This document shows, one piece after another, positions 43,001 through 50,828 of a stretch of 64,000 bases of DNA (position 1 is its first letter; the number at the start of each line of letters is the position of its first letter). The stretch comes from UBA11373 sp035291545 (GTDB lineage: Bacteria > Actinomycetota > Acidimicrobiia > Spongiisociales > UBA11373): positions 1 to 64,000 of the forward strand of contig DATDRW010000069.1 in NCBI GenBank assembly GCA_035291545.1, read 5' to 3'. The position numbers were made by a program, and so were the translations under genes. The notes below the pieces were generated by a model. The model did no database searches. It was given only the letters and a program-made list of their open reading frames with translations, and was not told the DNA's origin.

Positions 43001-43201
43001 CGCGCCGCCGGCCTCGACGTGTCCGACCGGATCGTGCTGCGCTGGTCGTCTCCCTCGACTCAGGTCGCCGAAGTGATGGCGCGCCACGGAGCGTGGATCG
43101 CCGGCGAGGTCCTGGCGGTCGCAATCGAAGCGGCGACAGCGGGCGGGGAGCCGCTCGACGCCGCCGGCGAACCGATCACGCTGGCGATCGCACGCGCCTG
43201 A
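40016..43201 (+). CDS. ileS: Isoleucyl-tRNA synthetase
   Basis: A 1061-residue class I synthetase. The HIGH-type motif is PTGSPHYGNLL near residue 55, followed by RRFGWDTHGLPIELEVQ. The editing domain includes YSPALPYFA and TEGTGLVHTSPAHGEADF, and KMSKS is present in full (DGRKMSKSLKNYPDP). GWDTHGLPIE, rather than the GWDCHGLPIE of E. coli-type enzymes, and the absence of a C-terminal zinc finger point to the eukaryote-like IleS2 form. The ATG at 40016 follows the T-box and GAGGACGAACGACG. It charges tRNA-Ile. The gene is convergent with the dcw cluster, not part of its transcript. Confidence 0.97.
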   Translation: MSDRTPFQRVPSEVSFPEQERAVLDLWDRLDAFAVSVESRPADSEFTFYDGPPFPTGSPHYGNLLAGVLKDIVPRYWTMRGHRVVRRFGWDTHGLPIELEVQRELGLASPSEIVEYGVARFNEACRRRVMANTESWQSITRRIGRWVDFADDYKTMDPDFMESVWWVFKRLWDQGLVYKAFKVLPYSYGAATPLSNNEVNLGGYRDVEDPSLTLRLVVTAGAGPAVPGDVLLVWTTTPWTIPSNLGVQVGPEIQYVRVTTPLGGAPGPYWVAADRVSAYWPGGADTSADAQGSELIGTRYSPALPYFADLAERGAFVVVAGPEVSTTEGTGLVHTSPAHGEADFEAFQAAGLVDLLVDPVDEVGRFTDAVPEVAGMNVKDADPILVRMLAERGALARSERIVHSYPFCWRTDTPIIYKAIPTWFVAVERIRDRMAALNETIHWVPDHVGSRRFGNWLANARDWAISRNRFWGSCIPVWECDRAEHRECIGSLDELEARSGTRPDDLHKHVIDAIEFPCRQCPGTMRRIPEILDGWFESGAMPYGQNHYPFEDKERFERGFPAHFIAEGLDQTRGWFYTLMVHATALFDSIPFRNCVVNGLILAEDGRKMSKSLKNYPDPLGLIESTGADALRAYLINSPVMRAEPLRFSERGVREVVRTVMLPYWNAYSFFTTYAAAEGLTTADLAAAPQPANRPEVDRWILSVLQSLVRRVNHEMEGYYLYNVVPPLIDFVDHLTNWYIRRSRRRFWTSRTDARDDALAAFATLYEVLVTFAELMAPVLPFVTETMYQDLVVAHRGAAAGPASVHHEDYPQADPSLIDVKLEEAMAVVRRVVGLGRGLRVAEAIRTRQPLARLMVVSHDPAIRAAVADHASLLMEELNVRAVVTSEDETALADVSAKANYRTLGPRFGARMPQMAAAVAALTSEQVAAALAAGSVVVAGEPLSAADLVVDRAPHTGLVVSAGDGLAVALDTVITPELALEGTAREVVKLVQAARRAAGLDVSDRIVLRWSSPSTQVAEVMARHGAWIAGEVLAVAIEAATAGGEPLDAAGEPITLAIARA

Positions 43202-43256
43202 GAACGACCATCGCGAGGCCGCGGAGATCAAGGCCGATCGACGCACCCTCCCCGCG

Positions 43257-43508
43257 TCAGCAGATCACCCCGGCGAGCAGGCTGAGCCCGAGCACGAGTA
43301 CGAGTGGGGAGAGGTCGAGGCCGACATCCCCCATGCGGATCGGGGGAACCACCGCCCGCAACGGACGGAGCAGAGGCTCGGTGACCGCGCGCAGTACCGA
43401 CCGGACCCGCGCCACCGGATGGTCGAAGGAAACCGGAATCCACTCCAAGACGATGCGAGCGAAGACGACGATGGCGTACGCCTGAATGAGGAAACAGATC
43501 ACCGACAC
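43257..43508 (-). CDS. yggT: YggT-family membrane protein
   Basis: An 83-residue protein with two transmembrane helices flanking a short conserved region. Family features are YAIVVFARIVLEWIPVSF and the proline-containing AVTEPLLRPLRAVVPPI, then LDLSPLVLVLGLSLL. YggT proteins are linked by position to cell division (with SepF) and have been tied to osmotic or potassium effects, but their activity is unknown. GTG at 43508 is the start, 3 bases after the sepF stop. It is the last gene of the dcw run; no divIVA follows. Confidence 0.88.
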   Translation of the reverse strand: MSVICFLIQAYAIVVFARIVLEWIPVSFDHPVARVRSVLRAVTEPLLRPLRAVVPPIRMGDVGLDLSPLVLVLGLSLLAGVIC

Positions 43509-43511
43509 CCG

Positions 43512-44258
43512 TCAGCCTTCTTCAGATGCCTGGTAATAGCCGAGTTCCGTGAGGCGGCGCCGCTCCTCGCGGCTGATGTTGACGCTCGCCGGGGTGACGA
43601 GCACGACTCCCTGGCCGATCTTGCGCATCGACCCACCCAGCGCGTAGGTGAGGCCGCTGGAGAAGTCCACGAGACGGCGCACCATCGCCGGCTCGACCTT
43701 GCGCAGATCGAGTACCACCGGGACGCTCGCCCGGATGTGATCCGCCAGCACCTGGGCGTCGTTGTAGGACCGGGCGACGATGACCTGCGACTCCGGATCG
43801 GCACTACTCATCGACCGCGCCGGCGGGCGATCAGGCGGCTGGACCACCACCCCGGCATCGGTGAGGGCCCGATCCGCCATCGGCCGGCGCTTCGGCGCCA
43901 TGGGCGGCTCGACCCGCCGACCCTGCACCGTGGGATAGCCGGCCCGGATCACCTGGGGCTCGCGCGGGGCACTCCCGACCGCCCGATGCGGCCCGGAGCC
44001 CGGAGAGACCTGGACCCGCGACGCGTCCGGCGGCTCCTCGGCGTGATACGCCCCCTTGCTCCGCATCGGTCGCGCCGGCTCGGCGGCGGGCTCCTGCGTC
44101 CGCGGTGGACGTTGCATCGTCGGGCCGGGTGGCTCGGAGGCGGGAGCGGAAGGCCGCCGGGGCTCGGGGCGGGCTCGCGACGTCTCGGGTTCATCGATCC
44201 CGACCCGATCCTCATCGACGAGTCCAAGATAGAACATCGTCTTGTGCCACAAGCCCAT
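43512..44258 (-). CDS. sepF: SepF, FtsZ-associated division protein
   Basis: A 248-residue SepF. The N-terminus MGLWHKTMFYLGL is the amphipathic membrane anchor. A long disordered linker rich in Pro, Arg and Ser (about residues 20-155) leads to the C-terminal SepF fold with VIVARSYNDAQVLADHIRAS, VVLDLRKVEPAMVRRLVDF and GLTYALGGSMRKIGQGVVLVTP. SepF ties FtsZ to the membrane and bundles its filaments. No ftsA was seen, so SepF is probably the main anchor. The ATG at 44258 has GAGG just upstream and fits the anchor helix, so it is preferred to the TTG at 44267. It starts 5 bases after yggS. Confidence 0.93.
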   Translation of the reverse strand: MGLWHKTMFYLGLVDEDRVGIDEPETSRARPEPRRPSAPASEPPGPTMQRPPRTQEPAAEPARPMRSKGAYHAEEPPDASRVQVSPGSGPHRAVGSAPREPQVIRAGYPTVQGRRVEPPMAPKRRPMADRALTDAGVVVQPPDRPPARSMSSADPESQVIVARSYNDAQVLADHIRASVPVVLDLRKVEPAMVRRLVDFSSGLTYALGGSMRKIGQGVVLVTPASVNISREERRRLTELGYYQASEEG

Positions 44259-44263
44259 TGGCC

Positions 44264-44932
44264 TCAACCCTCTTCCGGGGATACTCGAAAGATAGCCCGT
44301 CCGACACGCAAGATTGTTGCACCCTCCTCGACTGCGACTTCGAAGTCGTCGGTCATTCCCATCGACAGCTCCGTGAGGGTCGGGAACTCACCGCGCAAGC
44401 GATCGCGGAGCTCGCGCAGCGCGGCGAAATGCGGCCGCGCCGCTTCACCGCTGGTGGCGAGCGGTGGGATCGTCATCAAGCCGCGCACGTCGATGCCCAT
44501 ACCGAGCGCGGCGTCGATGAGTGGGGCGGCATCGCCCGGGAAGACCCCCGCCTTCTGCGGCTCCCCGGACACGTTGACCTGCACCAGGGCCGGAGGAGAA
44601 ACGCCGCCGCCGCGAACCCAGGAGGAGGCGAGCTCGAGCCGGTCGAGGGAGTGGAGCAGGTGTACGACCGGGCGGACCCGCGGCACCTTGTTCGTCTGCA
44701 GACGTCCCACGAAATGCCAGCGTATGTCACCGGGTAGCCGCGGAACCCGGTCGGTGAGATCGTGGGCGCGGTTCTCGCCGAAGTCGCGCACACCCGCCTC
44801 GTGCGCCGCGAGCACCGCACCATCGGAAGCACTCTTGCTCACGGCCACCACGACCACCGATGCGGGAGCGCGGCCGCTGCGAGCCGCCGCAGCAGCCACC
44901 CGCAGGCGAACCGAGCTCAGTCCGGTATCCAT
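44264..44932 (-). CDS. yggS: YggS/PLPBP-family pyridoxal phosphate homeostasis protein
   Basis: A 222-residue single-domain PLP-binding TIM barrel without known catalytic activity, which buffers cellular PLP. The PLP lysine is in VVVVAVSKSASDGAV. Family motifs FGENRAHDL, WHFVGRLQTNK, SLDRLELA, LVQVNVSGEPQKAGV, LMTIPPL and LSMGMTDDFEVAVEEGATI follow in order. The ATG at 44932 overlaps pgeF by 16 bases. Its place between pgeF and sepF is the normal actinobacterial order. Confidence 0.95.
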   Translation of the reverse strand: MDTGLSSVRLRVAAAAARSGRAPASVVVVAVSKSASDGAVLAAHEAGVRDFGENRAHDLTDRVPRLPGDIRWHFVGRLQTNKVPRVRPVVHLLHSLDRLELASSWVRGGGVSPPALVQVNVSGEPQKAGVFPGDAAPLIDAALGMGIDVRGLMTIPPLATSGEAARPHFAALRELRDRLRGEFPTLTELSMGMTDDFEVAVEEGATILRVGRAIFRVSPEEG

Positions 44933-45543
44933 GCCACCGTCACCTGCCGCTCCGTCGTCCCGTTCCTCCGGTATGAGTGGAACCCGTCATCCGACATCGT
45001 GCACGACTCGGCGACCCACACTTCGAGGCCCGCCAGATCCCTCCGGATCGCCCGGCGCAGGTCGACACTCATCGTGCCCCAGGTGGTGAGAGCCTCGCAC
45101 CCCGGCAACCGCGCCGCCACCTCGGCCCCGACCTCGAAGCAACAGGGCCCGATACCGGGACCGATCGCAGCCGTGTTCGGCGCACCTCCTGCCGCCGTCA
45201 TCGCGGCGCGCAATGTCCGCACCACTCCGTCGGCGGCGCCCCTCCATCCGGCGTGAGCGATCCCGACGATCCCATCTCCCACGAGCACGATCGGGAAGCA
45301 GTCGGCAGTCCCCACCGCCAGCGGGAGCCCGGGAACCTTGGTGTACGCGGCGTCTGCCTCACCGAGGACGCCGGCTGCGGTGGCGCAGACCACCGTCGCG
45401 CCGTGCACCTGGCGCATCCAGGCCCAGTCGGGAACGACTCCGGCGGCGGCGGAGAGACGCCGGCGCGCACGCTCGTCGCGACGGGCATCACCGTCGGAGG
45501 CGGTTCCGAACACCACCCCGGGCACGGTCCCGGGGCGGATCAT
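44917..45543 (-). CDS. pgeF: PgeF/YfiH laccase-domain protein
   Basis: A 208-residue member of the multicopper-like YfiH family, now linked to hydrolysis of aberrant peptidoglycan precursors (PgeF) and to purine nucleoside breakdown in some relatives. Metal-ligand motifs are MRQVHGATV, GTADCFPIVL, IAHAGWRGAADGVV and IGPCCFEVG. The ATG at 45543 overlaps the ftsZ stop as ATGA, which fixes the start. A precursor-quality role would fit its place directly after ftsZ in a peptidoglycan cluster. Confidence 0.92.
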   Translation of the reverse strand: MIRPGTVPGVVFGTASDGDARRDERARRRLSAAAGVVPDWAWMRQVHGATVVCATAAGVLGEADAAYTKVPGLPLAVGTADCFPIVLVGDGIVGIAHAGWRGAADGVVRTLRAAMTAAGGAPNTAAIGPGIGPCCFEVGAEVAARLPGCEALTTWGTMSVDLRRAIRRDLAGLEVWVAESCTMSDDGFHSYRRNGTTERQVTVAWIPD

Positions 45544-46661
45544 CCCTGAAGGAAGTCGGGGATCTCCAGGTCGTCGAGGGCGTCGCCGCCGGTGTCGGGC
45601 CAAGGCGCCGGCGTACGCTCGGCGCTCCCCTCGGAGCGCGGTCCGGCGGAGATCTCCACCGATGGAGAGCGGAAGCGCGTCCGGTCGACGCCGCCTCCCG
45701 TCGATGCGGGGCGTCCAAACCCGGCGGCGATCACCGTCACACGGATGACCTCACCGAGGCTGTCGTCCACGGTCGCCCCGAAGATGACGTTGGCGTCCGG
45801 GGTGCAATTCTGGGCGATCGCGGTGGCGGCCTCGTTCACCTCGTGCAGGGTCATCGCCGACGAGCCCGCCACGGACAGCAGGACCCCACTCGCACCCTCG
45901 ACACCGTTCTCGAGCATCGGAGAGGACATCGCCTTCGCCGCCGCCTGAGCGGCCCGGTTCTCCCCCGTCGCCTTCCCGATGCCCATGACCGCGGTACCGG
46001 CACCCCACATGACGGATTTGATGTCGGCGAAGTCGACATTGATCAGCCCGGGCGTCGTGATGAGATCGGTGATGCCGCCGACCCCGTGCAACAACACCTC
46101 ATCGGCCATGATGAAGGCATCCAGCATCGACGTCTGCGTATCGGCCTGCTCGAGGAGGCGCTGGTTCGGGATCACGATCAGGGTGTCGACCACATTGCGC
46201 ATGTTGGCGATCCCCTGTTCCGCCTGAAGCGACCGCCGACGGCCCTCGAACCCAAACGGCCTGGTCACCACCGCTACGGTGAGCGCCCCGATGCTCCGTG
46301 CCACCTCGGCCACGATGGGGGCCGCCCCGGTACCGGTGCCACCTCCCTCTCCGGCCGTGATGAAGACCATGTCGGCGCCACGCAGTGCATCCTCGATGTC
46401 GTCACGATGCGCATCGGCGGCAGCCTTTCCCACTTCGGGGTCGGCGCCTGCTCCGAGTCCACGAGTCAGTTCGCGCCCGATGTCCAGCTTCACGTCGGCG
46501 TCGGACATGAGCAGGGCCTGCGCGTCGGTGTTCACCGCGATGAACTCGACGCCGCGCAGGCCGGCCTCGATCATCCGGTTGAGCGCATTGACACCGCCTC
46601 CGCCGACACCGACGATCTTGATGACGGCCAGGTAGCTCTGGAGTCCATCGTTCGACGTCAC
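45540..46661 (-). CDS. ftsZ: Cell division protein FtsZ
   Basis: A 373-residue tubulin homologue. The GTP-binding N-terminus has IKIVGVGGGGVNALNRMI, the tubulin signature ITAGEGGGTGTGAAPIV and VTRPFGFEGRRR, and the T7 synergy loop reads GLINVDFADIKSVM. After a linker of about 45 residues comes the conserved C-terminal peptide ALDDLEIPDFLQG, the docking site for SepF and other partners. The GTG at 46661 has AGGAGG eight bases upstream. The 88-base gap after ftsQ is one of the two largest breaks within the dcw run (with that between ftsL and ftsI) and may hold a separate ftsZ promoter. Confidence 0.97.
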   Translation of the reverse strand: MTSNDGLQSYLAVIKIVGVGGGGVNALNRMIEAGLRGVEFIAVNTDAQALLMSDADVKLDIGRELTRGLGAGADPEVGKAAADAHRDDIEDALRGADMVFITAGEGGGTGTGAAPIVAEVARSIGALTVAVVTRPFGFEGRRRSLQAEQGIANMRNVVDTLIVIPNQRLLEQADTQTSMLDAFIMADEVLLHGVGGITDLITTPGLINVDFADIKSVMWGAGTAVMGIGKATGENRAAQAAAKAMSSPMLENGVEGASGVLLSVAGSSAMTLHEVNEAATAIAQNCTPDANVIFGATVDDSLGEVIRVTVIAAGFGRPASTGGGVDRTRFRSPSVEISAGPRSEGSAERTPAPWPDTGGDALDDLEIPDFLQG

Positions 46662-46749
46662 GTTGCGGCCTCCTCGGGCAAAACTTAGACCTGTCGGGTC
46701 CTCGCCCGATGGGAACGCGAAAAAGGATAGTCGGGCCTCGACCGAAACA

Positions 46750-47508
46750 TCACACCTCGTTGTCGGAACCCTCGACGGCAGCTTGAGGACTGGTCGTCTC
46801 CGTACCGTCGTTGATCGCGGGGCGCAGGGGTGACGACACGTCGATCGTCGCGCCGAAGGGGATTTCCACCTGAAGGAGGGCGAGCAGGGTGCGCCCCTTG
46901 TCGGCGAGGTCGATGGGGTACCCGAGCCGCACGGGATGGCCGGACGTCTCGGTCCACAACTCGGTGCCGCGAAGCTCGACGGTCATGGTGCCCCCGATGT
47001 CGTCGCGCAAGGTGTTGGCGAGATCGACGATCTCGCCCCAGGTCGGGTCGGCCGGCCGGTCACCCGGCACCAGATCGGGGAAGGCGAGCGCGGCCCGCAG
47101 ATGTCCGCCACCGGGCGCCTCCCCGGTATCGAGCACAGTCCCGTCGGAGGCGACCAGCATCCAGGTGGTGATCCCCTCGATCCACGCCACCGGCACCCGC
47201 TCGAGCACCTCGACGACGAGCCGATCCGGCCACACCCGCTCCACGCGGACGTCGGCTACCCAAGGGTCGGCGGCGACGGCCCGCGCGACGCGCCCGGTGT
47301 CGACCCAGATCAGGATCGCACCTTCGCCGATCCCGGCTTCGGCGATGAACGGCGCAGGATCGGCATGCACCGCCCCGACGATCTCGATCTCGTGCAACGC
47401 CAACCACGGCGAGTGGAGGGCGAAACCGGCGGCGGCGACGAGCGCCGCCAGGGTCATCCACGGCCACACCCTGCGCCCCGGCTGCCCGGTGGTCGGCCCG
47501 TCGGTCAA
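46750..47508 (-). CDS. ftsQ: Cell division protein FtsQ/DivIB
   Basis: A 252-residue bitopic membrane protein. A short cytoplasmic N-terminus leads to one transmembrane helix (about residues 15-35) and an extracytoplasmic POTRA domain (HEIEIVGAVHADPAPFIAEA to RVERVWPDRLVVEVLERVPV), then the FtsQ domain with MTVELRGTELWTET. FtsQ bridges early and late divisome proteins. The start is a TTG at 47508: it overlaps the murB stop as TTGA and has GGGGGAG five bases upstream. The annotated order murB-ftsQ-ftsZ is standard. Confidence 0.9.
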   Translation of the reverse strand: MTDGPTTGQPGRRVWPWMTLAALVAAAGFALHSPWLALHEIEIVGAVHADPAPFIAEAGIGEGAILIWVDTGRVARAVAADPWVADVRVERVWPDRLVVEVLERVPVAWIEGITTWMLVASDGTVLDTGEAPGGGHLRAALAFPDLVPGDRPADPTWGEIVDLANTLRDDIGGTMTVELRGTELWTETSGHPVRLGYPIDLADKGRTLLALLQVEIPFGATIDVSSPLRPAINDGTETTSPQAAVEGSDNEV

Positions 47509-48407
47509 TCGAACTCCCCCACAAACCGCAACTCCGGTTCGAGAACGATGCCCGTCGACTCGTGGACCCGGCGTTGCACCTCGCCGACCAAGGCGTAGAC
47601 GTCTGCGGCGGTGGCTCCGGCATCCGCCACGAAGAAGTTCGCATGGCGCATCGAAACCTCGACCGCACCGACGCGCAGGCCCTTGAGCCCGAGGGAGTCG
47701 ATGATGCGCCCCGCGGCGTCCCCAGCTGGATTTTTGAAGACACTCCCGGCGTTGAGGGTCCCACCCGGCTGGGTCTCCTTCCGCCACCGGGTGATCTCGC
47801 GGATTCGCAACTCCGCCTCTTGCGGATCCACGGGATCCGTGTGAAATCTCGCCGACACGACGACGTCTTCGTCGGAGAGGTTCGAGTGCCGATACGACAG
47901 CTCGAGGTCGGTCGGTGCGCGTTCTCCGACGGCCCCCGATCGGAGCGACACGATCCGCGCCGTGATCAGCCGGGAACCGGTATCGCTTCCGTGGCAGCCG
48001 GCGTTCATCCGCACCGCTCCGCCGACGCTACCGGGGATTCCCACGAAGAACTCGAGGCCGCCCCGCCCGGCGCGGGCCGCCTCCCGGGCGAGCACCGGAA
48101 GCGGCACGGCTGCTCCTGCGGAGATGACGCCGCCGCGGTCCATGGTCCGTCGAGCGAATCCCGTCCCCTGCCGGATCACGACCCCGGCGAAACCGCGGTC
48201 GGAGACGACGACGTTGCTCCCCCGGCCGAGCACGAACACCGGCAGATGCTCCTCGGCGGCGAGTCGGGCGGCGGCCACCAGGTCCTCCTCGGTCTCGGCC
48301 TCGACCAGGTATCGGGCCGGACCACCGAATCGGTAGGTGGTCAACGGGGCCAGCGGAACATCCTCTCGCAGCCTTGCGGCGGCTGCGAGCAGCTCTCGCG
48401 CGGTCAC
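47505..48407 (-). CDS. murB: UDP-N-acetylenolpyruvoylglucosamine reductase
   Basis: A 300-residue FAD enzyme that reduces the enolpyruvyl group to give UDP-MurNAc. FAD-binding motifs are TTYRFGGPARYLVEA, VFVLGRGSNVVVSDRGF and the phosphate-binding GIPGSVGGAVRMNAGCHG. The catalytic serine region is LNAGSVFKNPAGDAAGRIID, and VSMRHANFFVADAGATAADV completes the type I pattern. The GTG at 48407 overlaps the murC stop as GTGA. Confidence 0.96.
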   Translation of the reverse strand: MTARELLAAAARLREDVPLAPLTTYRFGGPARYLVEAETEEDLVAAARLAAEEHLPVFVLGRGSNVVVSDRGFAGVVIRQGTGFARRTMDRGGVISAGAAVPLPVLAREAARAGRGGLEFFVGIPGSVGGAVRMNAGCHGSDTGSRLITARIVSLRSGAVGERAPTDLELSYRHSNLSDEDVVVSARFHTDPVDPQEAELRIREITRWRKETQPGGTLNAGSVFKNPAGDAAGRIIDSLGLKGLRVGAVEVSMRHANFFVADAGATAADVYALVGEVQRRVHESTGIVLEPELRFVGEFD

Positions 48408-49771
48408 GATCGATCGACCAGCAGCGGATTGATCTCGTCCGCCACCAGGGTGATGTCGCCGGCGCCCATGAGCAGCACCAGGTCGCCCGAGCGGACCGCA
48501 TCGGCCACGGCTCGGGCCAGCTGACTCCGGCGCGGGACATACGTGGTCTCGGCACCGGCGGCGGCTGCTGCCTCCGCCACCACCCGCCCGGTGACCCCGG
48601 GAATGGGGGCTTCACCGGCGGCATACACGTCGGTGACGAACACCCGGTGCGCTCCCGCCAGAGCGCGCCCCAATGCCGCGCCGAGGTCGGCGGTGCGGGT
48701 GAAACGGTGCGGTTGGAAGACCGCCACCACCCGGTCCGGGTGGCCGAGCGTGGCGGCGGCAATGCTGGCAGTCACCTCGGTCGGGTGATGAGCGTAATCG
48801 TCGACCACAACGACTCCCCCAACCCGCCCCCGCACCTCGAAGCGGCGGCGCACCCCGGCGTACCCGCGCAAACCCTCGGCGGCTGCGGCAACGTCGATGC
48901 CCAGCTCACCGATGAGGGCGAGCGCTCCCGCGGCGTTGCGCGCCACGTGCTCGCCGGGTTTGGGAACGGCGACCGGCACCCGACCGGCGGGCCCCTCGAG
49001 CACGAATCCCACTGAGGACGGGCCGTGCTCCAGGAGCGTGACTCGCCAGCGGGCGTCGTCGGCCGTGCCGTATCCGATGACACCGGGCACGGAACCGGCG
49101 AGCCGGCGCCCCCCGGCATCGTCGAGACAGGCCACCACCGGGCCCTCCACGGCCCCGGCCACCCGGGAGAAGGCCGCCTCGAGCCGTTCGACGGTCCCGT
49201 AGTGATCGAGGTGGTCCGCCTCGACGTTGGTCACCACCAGTCCGCGCAGGTGCAAGCCGAGGAATGTCCCAAACGCCTCATCGGCCTCGAGGACGAACAG
49301 CTCCTCTTCGCCGAGGTGGGCATTCGTGTTGAGATCGACGAGCTCGCCGCCCACCATGAACGACGGGTCGCGACCGAGGGCACGCAGGGCGGCGACCAGC
49401 ATCGCCGTGCTCGATGTCTTCCCGTGGGTGCCGGTGACACCGATCGTCGGCAGGCGTCGTGTGATCTCGTCGAGCAGCCTGGGTCGCTCCCACACCTCGA
49501 CCCCGGCGGCCCTCGCCGCCGACAGCTCCGGATCCCGATCGGGAACCGCACTGGAGGCGACCACCAGATCCCAGGATCGCGCCGATTCGGGCCGGTGCCC
49601 GATCCAGGTCTCGATACCGGCCCCGTCGAGCGCCGAGAGCGCATGCCCCGGCTTGAGATCCGATCCCGTGACGCGGTGACCCGCCTGGGCGAGGATCTTG
49701 GCCAGACCCGACATGCCCACTCCGCCGGCTCCAACGATGTGGATGCGCCGCCGATCGAGGAGCTCAGCCAC
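48404..49771 (-). CDS. murC: UDP-N-acetylmuramate--L-alanine ligase
   Basis: A 455-residue Mur ligase adding L-alanine to UDP-MurNAc. The N-terminal Rossmann-like domain starts IHIVGAGGVGMSGLAKIL. The central ATP site is IGVTGTHGKTSSTAML with FVLEADEAFGTFL, and VVTNVEADHLDHYG carries magnesium ligands. The C-terminal domain has VVVDDYAHHPTEVTASI and VFQPHRFTRT, characteristic of MurC. The GTG at 49771 overlaps murG by 8 bases. Confidence 0.97.
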   Translation of the reverse strand: MAELLDRRRIHIVGAGGVGMSGLAKILAQAGHRVTGSDLKPGHALSALDGAGIETWIGHRPESARSWDLVVASSAVPDRDPELSAARAAGVEVWERPRLLDEITRRLPTIGVTGTHGKTSSTAMLVAALRALGRDPSFMVGGELVDLNTNAHLGEEELFVLEADEAFGTFLGLHLRGLVVTNVEADHLDHYGTVERLEAAFSRVAGAVEGPVVACLDDAGGRRLAGSVPGVIGYGTADDARWRVTLLEHGPSSVGFVLEGPAGRVPVAVPKPGEHVARNAAGALALIGELGIDVAAAAEGLRGYAGVRRRFEVRGRVGGVVVVDDYAHHPTEVTASIAAATLGHPDRVVAVFQPHRFTRTADLGAALGRALAGAHRVFVTDVYAAGEAPIPGVTGRVVAEAAAAAGAETTYVPRRSQLARAVADAVRSGDLVLLMGAGDITLVADEINPLLVDRS

Positions 49772-50828
49772 CGGCGACCCCGAGGAGGCGGGAGGCCACT
49801 AACCGGGAGGCGTCCGGCCTCGCCGTCGCCGCGCAAGCTCGTGCCATGCCGGTGCGACCGGACTCGTCGGAAATCAGCCCGGCCACGACACCGGGGAGGC
49901 GCCGGATCTCATCCTGGGCGACGATCACCGCTCCGCCGACGGAGGTGAGTACCCGGGCATTGGCGACCTGACCGACCCGCTCGAGCGGGACGAACACCGC
50001 CGGTGTCGCCGTGGCGGCGAGCTCGCTCACCGTCATCGCACCGGCGCGGCACACGACGAGATCGACGGCGGCGTAGAAGTTCTGCATATGGGTCTCGAAG
50101 GGGAGCCTCACCCACGGTAGCGAGGGGTCGACGACCTTCCCGATGCCGTGCGCCTCGGGGCCGGTGAGATGGAGCACCGGGACTCCCGCCGCGGACACGA
50201 TCCCGGCCGCAGCCTCATTCAGAGCCCGTGCCCCCAGCGAGCCGCCCAGGATTCCCACCACCGGGCCCTCCATGGGAAGACCGTAGGCCGACCGCGCCCG
50301 ACCGCGGAGTGTGTTGCGGTCGAATGCGGCAAGGGCGGGCCGCAGGGGGTTGCCGACCACCTCGGATCGAGCCAGACGCTCCGCCTTTCCCGGGAGACCG
50401 AGCAGCGTCATGCGAGCGCGGCGGGCTCCGAAGCGCGCAGACAGCGTGGGGTCGGAGTTCTGCTCGTGAACCACAAAGGGCACGCCGGCCTGCCGTGCCG
50501 CCAGCGCCGCCGGGATCGTCACATAGCCGCTCATCGCCAGCACCACAGACACGCCGGACCGCCGCAGCACATCGGCCATCGCCGCCGCCGACCGCCGCAC
50601 GACGATCGGGATGCGCAGATTCTCCACCGTGAACCGGCGGTGCAGCCTGGTGAGATCGAAGCCGACGAAGCGGTACCCGGCCTCGGGTACCGCTCTCGCC
50701 TCGAAGCGGTCGCCCCCGAGGAACAACAGGCTCTCCCGGGGTACCCCCCGCTCCTCGAGCGCCGCAGCGATGGAGAGTGCCGGATAGACGTGCCCCCCGG
50801 TACCGGCCGCGGCGATGGCCATCGTCAC
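49764..50828 (-). CDS. murG: MurG, lipid II-forming N-acetylglucosaminyltransferase
   Basis: A 354-residue GT-B glycosyltransferase that adds GlcNAc to lipid I at the inner membrane face. The first glycine loop is AIAAAGTGGHVYPALSIA, then MSGYVTIPAALAARQ and VVHEQNSDPTLSARF. The C-terminal domain has VVGILGGSLGARALNEAA and the UDP-GlcNAc site VVCRAGAMTVSELAATATPA. The GTG at 50828 overlaps the ftsW stop as GTGA; an ATG two codons later is an alternative. Confidence 0.96.
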   Translation of the reverse strand: MTMAIAAAGTGGHVYPALSIAAALEERGVPRESLLFLGGDRFEARAVPEAGYRFVGFDLTRLHRRFTVENLRIPIVVRRSAAAMADVLRRSGVSVVLAMSGYVTIPAALAARQAGVPFVVHEQNSDPTLSARFGARRARMTLLGLPGKAERLARSEVVGNPLRPALAAFDRNTLRGRARSAYGLPMEGPVVGILGGSLGARALNEAAAGIVSAAGVPVLHLTGPEAHGIGKVVDPSLPWVRLPFETHMQNFYAAVDLVVCRAGAMTVSELAATATPAVFVPLERVGQVANARVLTSVGGAVIVAQDEIRRLPGVVAGLISDESGRTGMARACAATARPDASRLVASRLLGVAGG

